A stretch of DNA of 64,000 bases from contig CAVWEX010000007.1 of NCBI GenBank assembly GCA_963754125.1, positions 1-64,000 on the forward strand, read 5' to 3'. Position numbers and translations under genes: made by a program. Below the pieces are notes generated by a model that made no database searches, was not told the origin of the DNA, and saw only the letters and a program-made list of their open reading frames with translations. Of this stretch, positions 18,595 through 28,274 are shown piece after piece (position 1 is the stretch's first letter; the number at the start of each line of letters is the position of its first letter). This DNA comes from RPQJ01 sp963754125 (GTDB lineage Bacteria; Pseudomonadota; Gammaproteobacteria; Steroidobacterales; Steroidobacteraceae).

Positions 18595-21363
18595 ATGTAC
18601 CTGTCCAAGTCCGCCCCCGGCACCTTGTGCGCCCTCTTGCTGGCCATGAGCGCCGTCCTCGTCGCTCCCCTGCCTGCCCAGGCTTCGGACGAGATCCTGA
18701 TCCCCTACGAGCGCTTCACGCTCGACAACGGCCTGACGGTGATCGTGCACACCGACCGCAAGGCACCGATCGTGGCGGTCAACCTCTGGTACCACGTCGG
18801 ATCAAAGAACGAGAAGCCGGGCAAGACGGGTTTTGCCCACCTTTTCGAGCACCTGATGTTCCAGGGCTCGGAGAACTACAAGGACGAGTACTTCAAGCCC
18901 TTCGAGCAGGTCGGCGCCACGAACATGAACGGCACGACCAATTTCGACCGCACGAATTACTTCCAGAACGTGCCGACCACGGCCCTCGACCTCGCGTTAT
19001 GGATGGAGTCGGACCGCATGGGGCACCTGCTCGGGGTCATCGACCAGGCGCGCCTCGACGAGCAGCGCGGCGTCGTGCAGAACGAGAAGCGCCAGGGCGA
19101 GAACCGCCCGTACGGTCGCGTCTGGGAATCCCTGTTCCGGGCCAGCTTCCCGGTCGGCCACCCCTACCGCTGGACGCCGATCGGCTCGATGGAAGACCTG
19201 AACGCTGCCAGCGTCGATGACGTCCACCAGTGGTTCCGCGACTATTACGGGGCCGCCAACGCCATCCTGGTGCTGGCCGGCGACATCGACGTCGCGACCG
19301 CCCGCGCCAAGGCCGAGCAGTATTTCGGGCACATCGCGCCCGGCCCCGCGCTCACGCGGCCCGGCGTCTGGACGGCGGCACGCACGGCGAGCACGCGCGA
19401 GACTATGTACGACCAGGTCGCACAGACGCGCCTCTACCGCGTCTGGAACGGCCCCCAGGACGGAACCCGGGACGCCGAGCTGCTCGCGCTTGCGGCCCAG
19501 GTGCTCGGCGGCGGCAAGACCTCGCGGCTGTATGAACGGCTCGTGTACCGCGACCGCATCGCCGACACGGTGAACGCCGGGCACACGGCACTCGAGATCG
19601 CGGGCCTGTTCGGCATCACCGCGGACGTGAAGGCCGGGGTGCCGCACGCGCGGGTCGAGGCGGCGATCGAGGAGGAATTGCAGCGCTTCATCGCCAAGGG
19701 ACCCTTCGCCGAGGAGCTCGAGCGGGCCCGGACCGGGATGCGCGCGGGGTTCGTCAAGGGCCTGGAGCGCATCGGCGGCTTCGGCGGCAAGGCCGACGTG
19801 CTGGCAGCCTGCGAGGTGTACGAGGGTGACCCGGGCTGCTACCGCCGATCCCTCGAGACGCTGCGCACCGCGACTCCCGAGGAAGTGCGAGAAGCCGCGC
19901 GCCGCTGGCTGTCGCAGGGCGATCACACCCTGGAGGTGCTGCCTTACCCGGCGCACCGCCCGGCGGCGGCGAGCGCGGTGGACCGCAGCACCGGAGTACC
20001 GTTGATCGCGGAGTTCCCCGGCGTTGCATTCCCCGAGATCGAGCGTCACCGCCTCTCGAACGGACTTCCCGTGGTACTGGCCCACCGGCCGGGCGTACCG
20101 GTCGTGCGCGTGTCGCTGCTGTTCGATGCCGGGTACGCCGCCGACCAGGGTCGCCGGCCGGGCACCGCGAGTTTCACCATGGCCATGCTCGACGAGGGCA
20201 CGAAGTCGCTTGGGGCGCTGGCCATTGCGGACCGGGCCGAGTCGCTCGGGGCCGACCTCGCGACCGGGTCCTCGCTCGACACGTCGTCCGCCTCGGTCTC
20301 CGCGCTCGCCGAGCGCCTCGACGACTCGGTCGCGCTGCTCGCCGACGTCGTGCGCCACCCGGCGTTTCCGCCCGAGGAAATCGAGCGGGTGCGCAAGGAG
20401 TGGATCGCCGCCATCGGCCGCGAGAAATCGAGCCCTGACGCACTCGCGAGCCGGCTCCTGCCGCCGCTGTTGTACGGAGACGGTCATCCCTACGCCATCC
20501 CGTTCACGGGTTCGGGCACCGAGGCGTCGGTCGCGGCGCTGACGCGCGAGGATCTCGTCGCCTTCCAGCGCGACTGGCTGCGACCGGACAACGCGACCCT
20601 GATCGTCACCGGCGACACGACCGCCGCGCAGGTCCTGCCCGTGCTCGAGAAGCACTTCGGCAGCTGGCAGGCGTCGGGATCGCAGCGGCCTTCGAAGGCG
20701 CTGCCCGCGGCGGCGCGGCCGGGTGCGACCCGCGTGTTCCTGGTGGACAAGCCAGGCGCCGTGCAGAGCAACATCCTGGTGGGCCAGGTGCTGGCCTCGA
20801 GCAGCGCGCCCAACCGCCTCGAGACGGACACCATGAACAACGTCCTGGGCGGCACGTTCACCTCCCGCATCAACATGAACCTGCGCGAGGACAAGCACTG
20901 GTCCTACGGGGCCCGCTCGAGCCTGCCGGACGCGCTCGGCGGACGGCCGTGGTTGCTCTCCGCGCCCGTGCAGACCGACAAGACCGTCGAGTCCCTGCGC
21001 GAACTGCAGCGTGAGATCGCCGAGTTCGTGGGCGCCCGGCCCGCCACGGGCGAGGAGATCGCCAAGATCCGCAACCGCGACGTTCGTGCGCTGTCGGGGC
21101 GCTACGAGACGAACGCGTCCGTAAGCGGAGCGATCGCCGAGATGATCACCTTCGGCTGGCCGGACGACTACGTGCGATTGCTCAAGGCGCGCCTCGAGGC
21201 CCAGACCGACGAGGCCGTGCGCGCGGCGGCACGCGAGTCGCTCGACCCAGGCCGCATGACCTGGGTGGTGATCGGCGACCTCAAGACCATCGAGCAGCCG
21301 ATCCGCGAGCTCGGGCTTGGTGAGGTGCGGGTGCTCGACGCCGACGGCCGAGTGATCCGCTGA
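18595..21363 (+). CDS. M16 family zinc metallopeptidase, two-domain (full-length)
   Basis: Secreted 922-aa insulinase-family peptidase with both M16 halves in one chain. Signal peptide (residues 1-30, ending PAQA). The zinc motif HLFEH is at about 82-86, with the downstream Glu in DEQRGVVQNEKRQGE. The C-terminal half lacks the zinc motif but has the LREDKHWSYGARSS clamp, with the Arg and Tyr of inactive halves. Intact frame throughout. The ATG at 18595 follows a CTGGAGA ribosome site. The GH13 gene begins 17 bp downstream, so the two may be co-transcribed. Confidence 0.9.
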   Translation: MYLSKSAPGTLCALLLAMSAVLVAPLPAQASDEILIPYERFTLDNGLTVIVHTDRKAPIVAVNLWYHVGSKNEKPGKTGFAHLFEHLMFQGSENYKDEYFKPFEQVGATNMNGTTNFDRTNYFQNVPTTALDLALWMESDRMGHLLGVIDQARLDEQRGVVQNEKRQGENRPYGRVWESLFRASFPVGHPYRWTPIGSMEDLNAASVDDVHQWFRDYYGAANAILVLAGDIDVATARAKAEQYFGHIAPGPALTRPGVWTAARTASTRETMYDQVAQTRLYRVWNGPQDGTRDAELLALAAQVLGGGKTSRLYERLVYRDRIADTVNAGHTALEIAGLFGITADVKAGVPHARVEAAIEEELQRFIAKGPFAEELERARTGMRAGFVKGLERIGGFGGKADVLAACEVYEGDPGCYRRSLETLRTATPEEVREAARRWLSQGDHTLEVLPYPAHRPAAASAVDRSTGVPLIAEFPGVAFPEIERHRLSNGLPVVLAHRPGVPVVRVSLLFDAGYAADQGRRPGTASFTMAMLDEGTKSLGALAIADRAESLGADLATGSSLDTSSASVSALAERLDDSVALLADVVRHPAFPPEEIERVRKEWIAAIGREKSSPDALASRLLPPLLYGDGHPYAIPFTGSGTEASVAALTREDLVAFQRDWLRPDNATLIVTGDTTAAQVLPVLEKHFGSWQASGSQRPSKALPAAARPGATRVFLVDKPGAVQSNILVGQVLASSSAPNRLETDTMNNVLGGTFTSRINMNLREDKHWSYGARSSLPDALGGRPWLLSAPVQTDKTVESLRELQREIAEFVGARPATGEEIAKIRNRDVRALSGRYETNASVSGAIAEMITFGWPDDYVRLLKARLEAQTDEAVRAAARESLDPGRMTWVVIGDLKTIEQPIRELGLGEVRVLDADGRVIR

Positions 21364-21380
21364 CGCCAGGGGAGACGACG

Positions 21381-23030
21381 ATGATCAGCAGGCTCGATCG
21401 CGTGGTCTGGATCCTGATGCTTGCGCTGGCGGCCGCAGGCTGCCGCGCTCCCGCCGAGCGCGCCGAACAGGCGCCGGCAACGGCCGCACCGGCCGCGGCT
21501 GCTTCAGTGACGTCGGCGGCTGCGACGCAGGCGACGTCGTGGTGGACCGACCGCGTCTTCTACGAGATCTTCGTGCGCTCCTTCGCCGACTCGACCACCG
21601 GTCCGCTCGCCAACGACGGCATCGGCGACCTGCAGGGCCTGATCGAACGGCTCGACTACCTGAACGACGGCGACCCCGCCACGACCTCCGACCTCGGCAT
21701 CACCGGCATCTGGCTCATGCCCATCAGTCCGTCGCCGAGCTACCACGGCTACGACGTCACTGATTACTACGGCATCAACCCGCAGTACGGCACGCTGGAG
21801 GATTTCAAGCGGTTCCTGGCCGAGGCGCAGCGCCGCGGCATCCGGGTCGTGGTGGACCTCGTGCTCAACCACTCCTCCTCCGAGCACCCCCAGTTCACGC
21901 GTGCCTTGCGCGGCGACCCGAAGTACCGCGACTGGTACCTGTTCGTGCCGCCCGACCAGGTGCCCCGGACCCGCGGGCCCTGGGACCAGCAGGTCTGGCA
22001 GAAGATGAACGAGCAGTTCTACTACGGCATCTTCTGGTCCGGCATGCCCGACCTGAACTACCGCAATCCCGCGGTGACGGCCGAGGCCTACCGCATCGCG
22101 GAGTTCTGGCTGAAGGACGTGGGCGTGGACGGCTTCCGCCTCGACGCCGTCCGCCACCTGATCGAGGACGGCGACGTGATGAGCGACACGCCCGAGACCA
22201 TCGCGTGGCTGCAGGGCTTCCAGGCGCACGTGAAGCGCGTCGCGCCGGGAGCTCTTACGATCGGCGAGGTGTGGACGGTCACCGAGACCGTCAGCGACTA
22301 CATCCGGGCCGACGCGCTCGACCTCGCCTTCGAGTTCGAACTCGCCAAGGGCATCCTCGACGCCGCCGGGTCCGGCAACAAGGCCAAGCTCGCCTATGCG
22401 CTCGACAACGTCGCGGCCAGCTACCCGGCCAATCGCTTCGCCACCATGGTCACGAACCACGACCAGGACCGCATCGCGAGCGTGCTCGACGAGGAACCGG
22501 CGCGACTGCGGCTCGCGGCGGGCCTGCTGCTGACGCTGCCGGGCGTGCCGTTCCTCTATTACGGCGAGGAGATCGGCCAGATCGGCGAGAAACCCGACGA
22601 GATGATCCGCAACCCGATGCCGTGGACCGCGGGCCCGAACGGCGGCTTCACCGCGGCCGCGCGGCCCTGGGAAAGGCTGCAGCCCGGCCACGAGCGCCGC
22701 AACGTCGCGGCGCAGGACGCCGATCCCGACTCGCTGCTCAACCACTATCGCCGGCTGGTCCGGCTGCGCCAGTCGGAGCCGGCGCTGTCGCGCGGCGCGG
22801 TGCGCTCGCTCGAGACCGGTCGCGAGGACGTGATCGCCTGGGAGCGGAGCGAGGGTGGCCGCCAGCTGGTCGTGGTCGCCAATCTCTCCGAGGAGCCGCT
22901 GCCCGGATTCGCGATTCCCGGGGCCGACGCGTCGGCCGTCACGGTGGATCTCCTGCACGGGACGCCGGTCGAGTCCGGCAAGGCCGCGCTCGCGCCGCTG
23001 AGCGTCCACGTGTTCGCCCCGAATCCGTGA
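21381..23030 (+). CDS. GH13 alpha-amylase-family lipoprotein
   Basis: Glycoside hydrolase family 13 enzyme of 549 aa, exported as a lipoprotein: the lipobox LAAAGC puts the lipidated Cys at about residue 21. All four GH13 regions are present: region I DLVLNH (about 158), region II GFRLDAVRH with the Asp nucleophile (about 254), region III IGEVW with the acid/base Glu (about 295), and region IV TNHDQD (about 360). Layout resembles alpha-amylase/oligo-1,6-glucosidase-like enzymes acting on maltooligosaccharides; exact bond specificity is not readable. A surface or periplasmic location is likely. Confidence 0.88.
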   Translation: MISRLDRVVWILMLALAAAGCRAPAERAEQAPATAAPAAAASVTSAAATQATSWWTDRVFYEIFVRSFADSTTGPLANDGIGDLQGLIERLDYLNDGDPATTSDLGITGIWLMPISPSPSYHGYDVTDYYGINPQYGTLEDFKRFLAEAQRRGIRVVVDLVLNHSSSEHPQFTRALRGDPKYRDWYLFVPPDQVPRTRGPWDQQVWQKMNEQFYYGIFWSGMPDLNYRNPAVTAEAYRIAEFWLKDVGVDGFRLDAVRHLIEDGDVMSDTPETIAWLQGFQAHVKRVAPGALTIGEVWTVTETVSDYIRADALDLAFEFELAKGILDAAGSGNKAKLAYALDNVAASYPANRFATMVTNHDQDRIASVLDEEPARLRLAAGLLLTLPGVPFLYYGEEIGQIGEKPDEMIRNPMPWTAGPNGGFTAAARPWERLQPGHERRNVAAQDADPDSLLNHYRRLVRLRQSEPALSRGAVRSLETGREDVIAWERSEGGRQLVVVANLSEEPLPGFAIPGADASAVTVDLLHGTPVESGKAALAPLSVHVFAPNP

Positions 23031-23062
23031 ATGAACCCGTGAATCACGTCAGGAGTCTCCTC

Positions 23063-24166
23063 GTGAAACGTCTGCGCGCCGGCCTGCTCGCCCTGCTGAT
23101 CCCTGCGCTCGCGGCCACGAACGCGGCGTCGGCCGATTCGCCGCCGCTCGAGCCCGCCGCCGCGGAACGCTTCGCACGGCTCGCGCTCGACTGCGTGCAC
23201 CTTGAGTATCCGAACAAGATCGCCCACGTGCTGCAGTCCGATGCCGACACGCAGCCGCCGCGCGTCCTCACGCCAGCGTTCTACGGCTGCTACGACTGGC
23301 ACTCATCCGTGCACGGCCACTGGCTGCTGGCGCGGCTCGCCCGGGTCTTCCCAGACACTCCGTTCGCGAAGGAAGCACGGGCGGCGCTGGACGCCAGCCT
23401 CACGCCCGCCAACATCGCGGCCGAAGTCGCCTACCTGCGCGGACCGGGTCGTACGTCGTTCGAGCGGCCCTACGGGCTCGCCTGGCTGCTCGCGCTCGCT
23501 GCGGAACTGCGCGCCTGGGACGATCCGCAGGCGCGCGAGTGGGCAGAGACCCTCGCACCCCTCGAGATCGAGTCGGCGCAGCGGATCATGGCGTGGCTGC
23601 CGAAGCTTCAGTACCCGATCCGCTCGGGCGAGCACAGCCAGACGGCGTTCGCCTTCGGCCTGATCGCCGACTGGACGCAGGTGCGCGGCGACGTCGGACT
23701 CGCGCGGCTGCTCGAGGAGCGCGCGCGCCGCTACTACCTCGCCGATCGCGACTGCCCGCTGCGCTACGAGCCCTCGGGCGAGGACTTCCTCTCACCCTGC
23801 CTCGCCGAGGCCGACTTCATGCGGCGCGTGCTGCCGCAAGGTGAATTCGCGGCGTGGCTCGACGCCTTCCTGCCGGGGCTGCCCACCGACGGTCGCGCCG
23901 ACTGGCTCGCTCCCGGCATCGTCACCGACCGGAGCGACCCGAAGCTCGCGCACATCGACGGACTGAACCTGAGCCGCGCCTGGATGCTCGAGGGCATCGC
24001 GAGCGGCCTGCCCGCGAAGGACCGCCGTCGTGCGGCGCTGCTCGCCGCAGCCCGCGCCCATGCCGCGGCCGCGCTGCCCGCGGTGACCGGGGAGCACTAC
24101 GAGGGCGGGCACTGGCTCGGCACGTTCGCGGTCTATCTCACGACCCGCGCCGGCCTCCGCGAGTGA
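23063..24166 (+). CDS. DUF2891 exported protein
   Basis: 367-aa protein with a signal peptide (MKRLRAGLLALLIPALAATNAASA) and an all-alpha, probably (alpha/alpha)6-toroid-like sequence. DUF2891 marks include CVHLEYPNKI, TPAFYGCYDWHSSVHGHW, and SGEHSQTAFAFGL followed by PSGEDFLSPCLAEADFMRR. The clustered His, Trp, Glu and Asp residues suggest a carbohydrate-active or hydrolytic role, unproven. The GTG start at 23063 is chosen for AGGAG seven nucleotides upstream. It follows the GH13 lipoprotein by 32 bp, so a shared glycan-related function is possible. Confidence 0.8.
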   Translation: MKRLRAGLLALLIPALAATNAASADSPPLEPAAAERFARLALDCVHLEYPNKIAHVLQSDADTQPPRVLTPAFYGCYDWHSSVHGHWLLARLARVFPDTPFAKEARAALDASLTPANIAAEVAYLRGPGRTSFERPYGLAWLLALAAELRAWDDPQAREWAETLAPLEIESAQRIMAWLPKLQYPIRSGEHSQTAFAFGLIADWTQVRGDVGLARLLEERARRYYLADRDCPLRYEPSGEDFLSPCLAEADFMRRVLPQGEFAAWLDAFLPGLPTDGRADWLAPGIVTDRSDPKLAHIDGLNLSRAWMLEGIASGLPAKDRRRAALLAAARAHAAAALPAVTGEHYEGGHWLGTFAVYLTTRAGLRE

Positions 24167-24512
24167 CCGCCCGCCAGATCATGAACGCCACGAACAGGAC
24201 CGTGACGATCGGGCCGATCGCCTCCTCGAGACTGCCCGACTTCAGGGCGTCTGCGACGAGCCCGATCGCAGTCATGGCGATGAACGCGAGGATCACGAGC
24301 GGCACGACGGGCCGCCTGCGCGGCTCGACGCTGCTGGGCGGCTTGGTCGGAAACCGGTTCGGCCGACGGGGCGTCGCCGCAGCGGGCGGCTGACCCTTCC
24401 TGTCCGGCACCTGCGTTTCCCCCATCGACCAGGGGTTTGCATCGCGCGAGGTCGGTGCCGGGGGTGGCGGCAGGCCCGGCGTGATGTTCGTGTCTCGATT
24501 CCTCGTCTTCAT
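24138..24512 (-). CDS. Small membrane protein, unknown function
   Basis: About 124 aa. A proline-rich, charged N-terminal half (PGLPPPPAPTS, then PRRPNRF) precedes two closely spaced hydrophobic segments (VVPLVILAFIAMTAIGLVA and IGPIVTVLFVAFMIWRAV) that can span the membrane. Its 3' end overlaps the end of the DUF2891 gene by 29 bp on the opposite strand. Start chosen at 24512 with a CGCAGG ribosome site. Not recognised as a named family; composition and membrane segments support a real gene. Confidence 0.5.
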   Translation of the reverse strand: MKTRNRDTNITPGLPPPPAPTSRDANPWSMGETQVPDRKGQPPAAATPRRPNRFPTKPPSSVEPRRRPVVPLVILAFIAMTAIGLVADALKSGSLEEAIGPIVTVLFVAFMIWRAVTRGGRRGS

Positions 24513-24700
24513 CCTGCGGACCTCGCGGCCTGTGGCGGGCGCGTAGCGACAGGTTACGCCGGCGCACGCCGATCGAGCCACCCGCAACCGTCATCAAACG
24601 TCAACGCAGGGGTAAAGAACTGTTCATGCATCGCGCCCACGATCCGGGCGGCGTGCGGGCTGGCCCAAGCCCGCGTTCACCCCAACCCGTGGAGACATGC

Positions 24701-26272
24701 ATGACCCCGTCGAAATTCCTTTCCCTGACCGTTGCCCTGGCCTTGGCCACCGCCGTCGCCAGCGCCGACAGCTTCACCGGCCCGCAGAGTTCGCAAACCC
24801 CGTACGTGGTGCCGACCGCCGATGGCTGGGAGGTGACTTCGCTGATCACCGTGGGCGATTCGGCCAAGGAGTCGCCCTACGTGATGGTCGGCATCCCGGA
24901 CGGCATGGGTGCCGTGGCAGGCAAGTTCGCCGAGAACGGCAACTATGTCGCCGACAAGGCGTTCATGACCGTATTCCTGAACCACGAGCTCGGCAGCACC
25001 TCCGGCGTCGAGCGCGCACACGGCACGAAGGGTGCGTTCGTCTCGCAGTGGACCGTGCATCTCAACTCACTGCAGGTGAAGTGGGGCGAAGACCTGATTC
25101 GGCGCGTCCTGACCTGGCAGGGCGGCACCTTCGCCGATACGACCGGCCTGACTGTCTTCAACCGCTTCTGCTCGGGTGACCTGCCGCCCCTCACCGGCTT
25201 TTTCAACTCGAAGACCGGCAACGGATTCGACGGCCTGATCTACATGAACGGCGAGGAGGCCGGCGCCGAAGGGCGGGCCTTTGCGCACGTCGTCACCGGC
25301 GACGAGAAGGGCAACTCGTACGAACTGCCCTACCTCGGCAAGTTCTCGTGGGAGAACTCCGTCGCGCATCCGAATTCGGGCGACAGGACGCTCGTAGTCG
25401 GGCTCGACGATTCCTCGCCCGGCCAGGTCTACCTGTACGTCGGAGACAAGCAGGACAACGGCAGTCCCGTCGAGCGTGCCGGACTGCAGAACGGCAAGCT
25501 CTACGGCATCAAGGTCACGGACGGCGGCGCGAACTACCTTGGCGGCACCGTGCCGCGCGAGAATGCGGGCGCGATCAACGGCGCTTTCACTCTGCACGCC
25601 TTCACGCGCGACGAGGCCGTCGGCACTGGGGCAGCCCTGCAGGCCCGTTCGGTGGCCAACGGCGTCACAGAGTTCGCTCGTCCCGAAGACGGACACTGGG
25701 ATACGCAGAGCCCCAACGTCTTCTACTGGGTGACCACCGGCGGCAGCGGCCAGACGGCGCGGCTCTACCGCTTCACCTTCGATTCGATCCAGAACCCCAC
25801 CGGCGGCACGGTCGAGCTGGTGGTGGATGCGGCGAGCCTTGTCGGCACGGACGGGGCCACGGCGCGCTCCTTCGACAACATGGTGGTGGACGCCGACGGC
25901 AACATCATCATCCAGGAGGATCCGGGCGACTCGATCTACATCGCGAAGACCTGGAAGATCGACCCGACGAAGTCGCTGGGTCAGGACGGCTTCGCCGTGC
26001 AGATCTTCGAATCCGACCGCGAGCGCTTCCTGCCGGGCGCGCCCGACTTCCTGACGCAGGACGAGGAGAACTCGGGCGTCATCGAGGTCACGGACATCGT
26101 GCGGAACGCGAACTGGTACGAAGCCGGTCGCCGCTACTACCTCGGCAACATGCAGGCGCACTACAACATCCCGGGCGAGCTCGTGCAGGGCGGCCAGGTG
26201 TACCTGTTGGCGTCGCCGAAGGCGGCCATGCCCGCGGCGAAGCCGGGCAAGGGGCCACGCAAGGGTAAGTAA
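24701..26272 (+). CDS. PhoX/DUF839-like exported phosphatase-family protein
   Basis: 523-aa exported protein (signal peptide to about residue 22, AVASA) with a beta-propeller-like sequence. DUF839/PhoX-type elements are visible: FLNHELGSTSGV, YMNGEEAGAEGRAFAHV, SWENSVAHPNSGD, and DNMVVDADGNIIIQEDPG with acidic residues suited to Ca/Fe binding. PhoX proteins are Ca- and Fe-dependent alkaline phosphatases, but this protein lacks an obvious Tat twin-arginine signal, so it may be a PhoX relative with another activity. GGAGAC precedes the ATG. A strong terminator follows. Confidence 0.72.
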   Translation: MTPSKFLSLTVALALATAVASADSFTGPQSSQTPYVVPTADGWEVTSLITVGDSAKESPYVMVGIPDGMGAVAGKFAENGNYVADKAFMTVFLNHELGSTSGVERAHGTKGAFVSQWTVHLNSLQVKWGEDLIRRVLTWQGGTFADTTGLTVFNRFCSGDLPPLTGFFNSKTGNGFDGLIYMNGEEAGAEGRAFAHVVTGDEKGNSYELPYLGKFSWENSVAHPNSGDRTLVVGLDDSSPGQVYLYVGDKQDNGSPVERAGLQNGKLYGIKVTDGGANYLGGTVPRENAGAINGAFTLHAFTRDEAVGTGAALQARSVANGVTEFARPEDGHWDTQSPNVFYWVTTGGSGQTARLYRFTFDSIQNPTGGTVELVVDAASLVGTDGATARSFDNMVVDADGNIIIQEDPGDSIYIAKTWKIDPTKSLGQDGFAVQIFESDRERFLPGAPDFLTQDEENSGVIEVTDIVRNANWYEAGRRYYLGNMQAHYNIPGELVQGGQVYLLASPKAAMPAAKPGKGPRKGK

Positions 26273-26303
26273 TCCCTTCCATCCCCGCAGCGGACGCGGG
26301 ACG

Positions 26304-26336
26304 GGGGCGGTCGTTTCGACCGCCCCTGTTTCATTT
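26304..26336 (+). terminator. Rho-independent terminator of the PhoX-like gene
   Basis: Ten-bp perfect stem GGGGCGGTCG (26304-26313), loop TTT, CGACCGCCCC (26317-26326), followed by TGTTTCATTT. It lies 32 bp past the stop at 26272 and also borders the convergent gene ending at 26335. Confidence 0.8.
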
Positions 26337-26976
26337 ACGGTATCGGGTGGCGCTGCGGGGCGACGCCTTCGACGGGTCCCACGGTGGCGCCGGCCCCCAC
26401 GTACAGATCGACTTCGCGCTCGAAGCGCAGCGGGCCCGTGACCTCGGCGCCCGACTCGATGGTGATGCGCGGCAGCCGCTCGGACTTGCGCCACGACCAG
26501 TTGCTCGGCTTCTCGACGAGGATGCCGCCGTCGACGCGCGAACCGGCGCCCACGAACACGTCGCCGTTCACGGTCTCGATGCCGCCGCGCACCGTCGCGC
26601 TTTCGAGCCTGAGCGCGCCGTTCACGTTCTCGAGGCGACCGTCCACGCGCGCACCTCGCATCAGCGTCAGCTTGCCGTTGACCGTGCCTGCGTCGCCGCT
26701 CACCAGCACGTCCTCGGCGAGCGTGACCGCGCCGTTCACCGTCTCCACCGACTTCGCGGCGGCCCGGGGCTCGAGGCGGATCGAGCCGTTGACGGTCTCC
26801 ACGTCGCGGACCCGGGCGCCGCTGCCGATCGTGATCGAGCCGTTGACGGTCTCGACGTCACCGGCCTCCCGGCCCGCTTCCACGTCGATGCTGCTGTTGA
26901 CCTTGCTGATGTCCGCGGCGGCGCCAAGCGCCACGGCTGAGAACGCGAACAGCAGGGTGGCGAGGTAGCGGGTCAT
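26335..26976 (-). CDS. Exported beta-helix repeat protein with VETVNGS repeats
   Basis: 213-aa protein with a signal peptide (MTRYLATLLFAFSAVALGAAA) and at least six repeats of 18-19 residues built on (V/I)ETVNG(S/A/D) followed by a beta strand: VETVNGSITIGSGARVRD, VETVNGSIRLEPRAAAKS, VETVNGAVTL, LENVNGALRL and IETVNGDVFVGAGS. The spacing and Asn/Gly turns fit a solenoid beta-helix like bactofilin or DUF4097-type proteins. The C-terminus (YVGAGATVGPVEG) continues the pattern. Role may be structural or adhesive; inferred. Divergent from frmA. Confidence 0.72.
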   Translation of the reverse strand: MTRYLATLLFAFSAVALGAAADISKVNSSIDVEAGREAGDVETVNGSITIGSGARVRDVETVNGSIRLEPRAAAKSVETVNGAVTLAEDVLVSGDAGTVNGKLTLMRGARVDGRLENVNGALRLESATVRGGIETVNGDVFVGAGSRVDGGILVEKPSNWSWRKSERLPRITIESGAEVTGPLRFEREVDLYVGAGATVGPVEGVAPQRHPIP

Positions 26977-27113
26977 GGGGCGTCTCCGGACGGCAAGTGC
27001 ATCTGTGGCTTCGATGCAGCCGGCCGCCAAAGGGTTGCAAGCGCGCGACCGCCCGCCGATGCGCTAGGCTTTGCGGGCGCCCGGCATTGGGCAAGCACCG
27101 AGAAGGATCCGCC

Positions 27114-28223
27114 ATGAAGACACGCGCCGCCGTCGCCTACCGGGCCGGGGAGCCCCTCGTGATCGAGACCGTGGACCTCGACGGCCCGAAGGCCGGGGAG
27201 GTGCTGGTCGAGATCCGCGCCAGCGGCGTGTGCCACACCGACGAGTTCACCCGCTCGGGCGCCGACCCGGAGGGGCTGTTCCCGGTGATCTTCGGACACG
27301 AAGGCGCGGGCGTGGTGGTGGACCTGGGGCCGGGCGTCACCTCGCTGAAGAAGGGCGACCACGTCATCCCGCTCTACACACCGGAATGCCGGCAGTGCAA
27401 GTCGTGCCTGTCGCACAAGACCAATCTCTGCACGGCGATCCGCGCCACGCAGGGCCAGGGCGTGATGCCGGACGGCACCAGCCGCTTCTCGATCGGCGGC
27501 GAGAAGGTCCACCACTACATGGGCTGCTCGACGTTCTCGAACTACACCGTGCTGCCCGAGATCGCGCTCGCGAAGATCCGCGAGGACGCGCCCTTCGAGA
27601 AGGTCTGCTACATCGGCTGCGGCGTCACGACCGGCATCGGCGCGGTGATCAACACGGCGAAGGTCGAGCCCGGCGCCAACGTCGTGGTGTTCGGCCTCGG
27701 CGGCATCGGCCTGAACGTCATCCAGGGCGCGCGCATCGCGGGTGCCGACAGGATCGTGGGCGTGGACATCAACCCGGGACGCAAGGCGCTGGCCGAGCGC
27801 TTCGGCATGACCCACTTCGTGAACCCGAAGGAAGTCGAGGGCGACCTCGTGCCCTACCTCGTGGCACTCACCGACGGCGGCGCGGACTACAGCTTCGAGT
27901 GCGTCGGCAACGTCGACCTGATGCGCCAGGCGCTCGAGTGCTGCCACCGCGGCTGGGGCGTGTCGGTGATCATCGGCGTCGCGGGCGCGGGCCAGGAGAT
28001 CCGGACGCGCCCGTTCCAGCTCGTGACGGGCCGCGTCTGGAAGGGCTCGGCCTTCGGCGGCGCGCGCGGCCGCACCGACGTGCCGAAGATCGTCGACTGG
28101 TACATGAGCGGCAAGATCAACATCGACGACCTGATCACGCACGTGCTGCCGGTCGGCGACATCAACCGCGCCTTCGACCTGATGCACTCCGGCGAGTCGA
28201 TCCGCAGCGTGGTGACGTTCTGA
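27114..28223 (+). CDS. frmA: S-(hydroxymethyl)glutathione dehydrogenase / class III alcohol dehydrogenase
   Basis: Zinc-dependent class III ADH (369 aa) oxidising S-hydroxymethylglutathione to S-formylglutathione with NAD+, the first step of glutathione-dependent formaldehyde removal. Catalytic zinc ligands: Cys in GVCHTDE, His in GHEGAGVV and Cys in GCGVTTG. The structural zinc site is the four Cys of CRQCKSCLSHKTNLC. NAD motif: FGLGGIGLN. ATG at 27114 with AGAAGGA upstream. The partner fghA lies at 33537, separated by a membrane protein, a hydrolase and lipid genes on the same strand. Confidence 0.95.
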   Translation: MKTRAAVAYRAGEPLVIETVDLDGPKAGEVLVEIRASGVCHTDEFTRSGADPEGLFPVIFGHEGAGVVVDLGPGVTSLKKGDHVIPLYTPECRQCKSCLSHKTNLCTAIRATQGQGVMPDGTSRFSIGGEKVHHYMGCSTFSNYTVLPEIALAKIREDAPFEKVCYIGCGVTTGIGAVINTAKVEPGANVVVFGLGGIGLNVIQGARIAGADRIVGVDINPGRKALAERFGMTHFVNPKEVEGDLVPYLVALTDGGADYSFECVGNVDLMRQALECCHRGWGVSVIIGVAGAGQEIRTRPFQLVTGRVWKGSAFGGARGRTDVPKIVDWYMSGKINIDDLITHVLPVGDINRAFDLMHSGESIRSVVTF

Positions 28224-28274
28224 AGACCCTCGCCACCCGGACCGCGACGCCCCGGCCGCGCAGAGGAGGCACCG

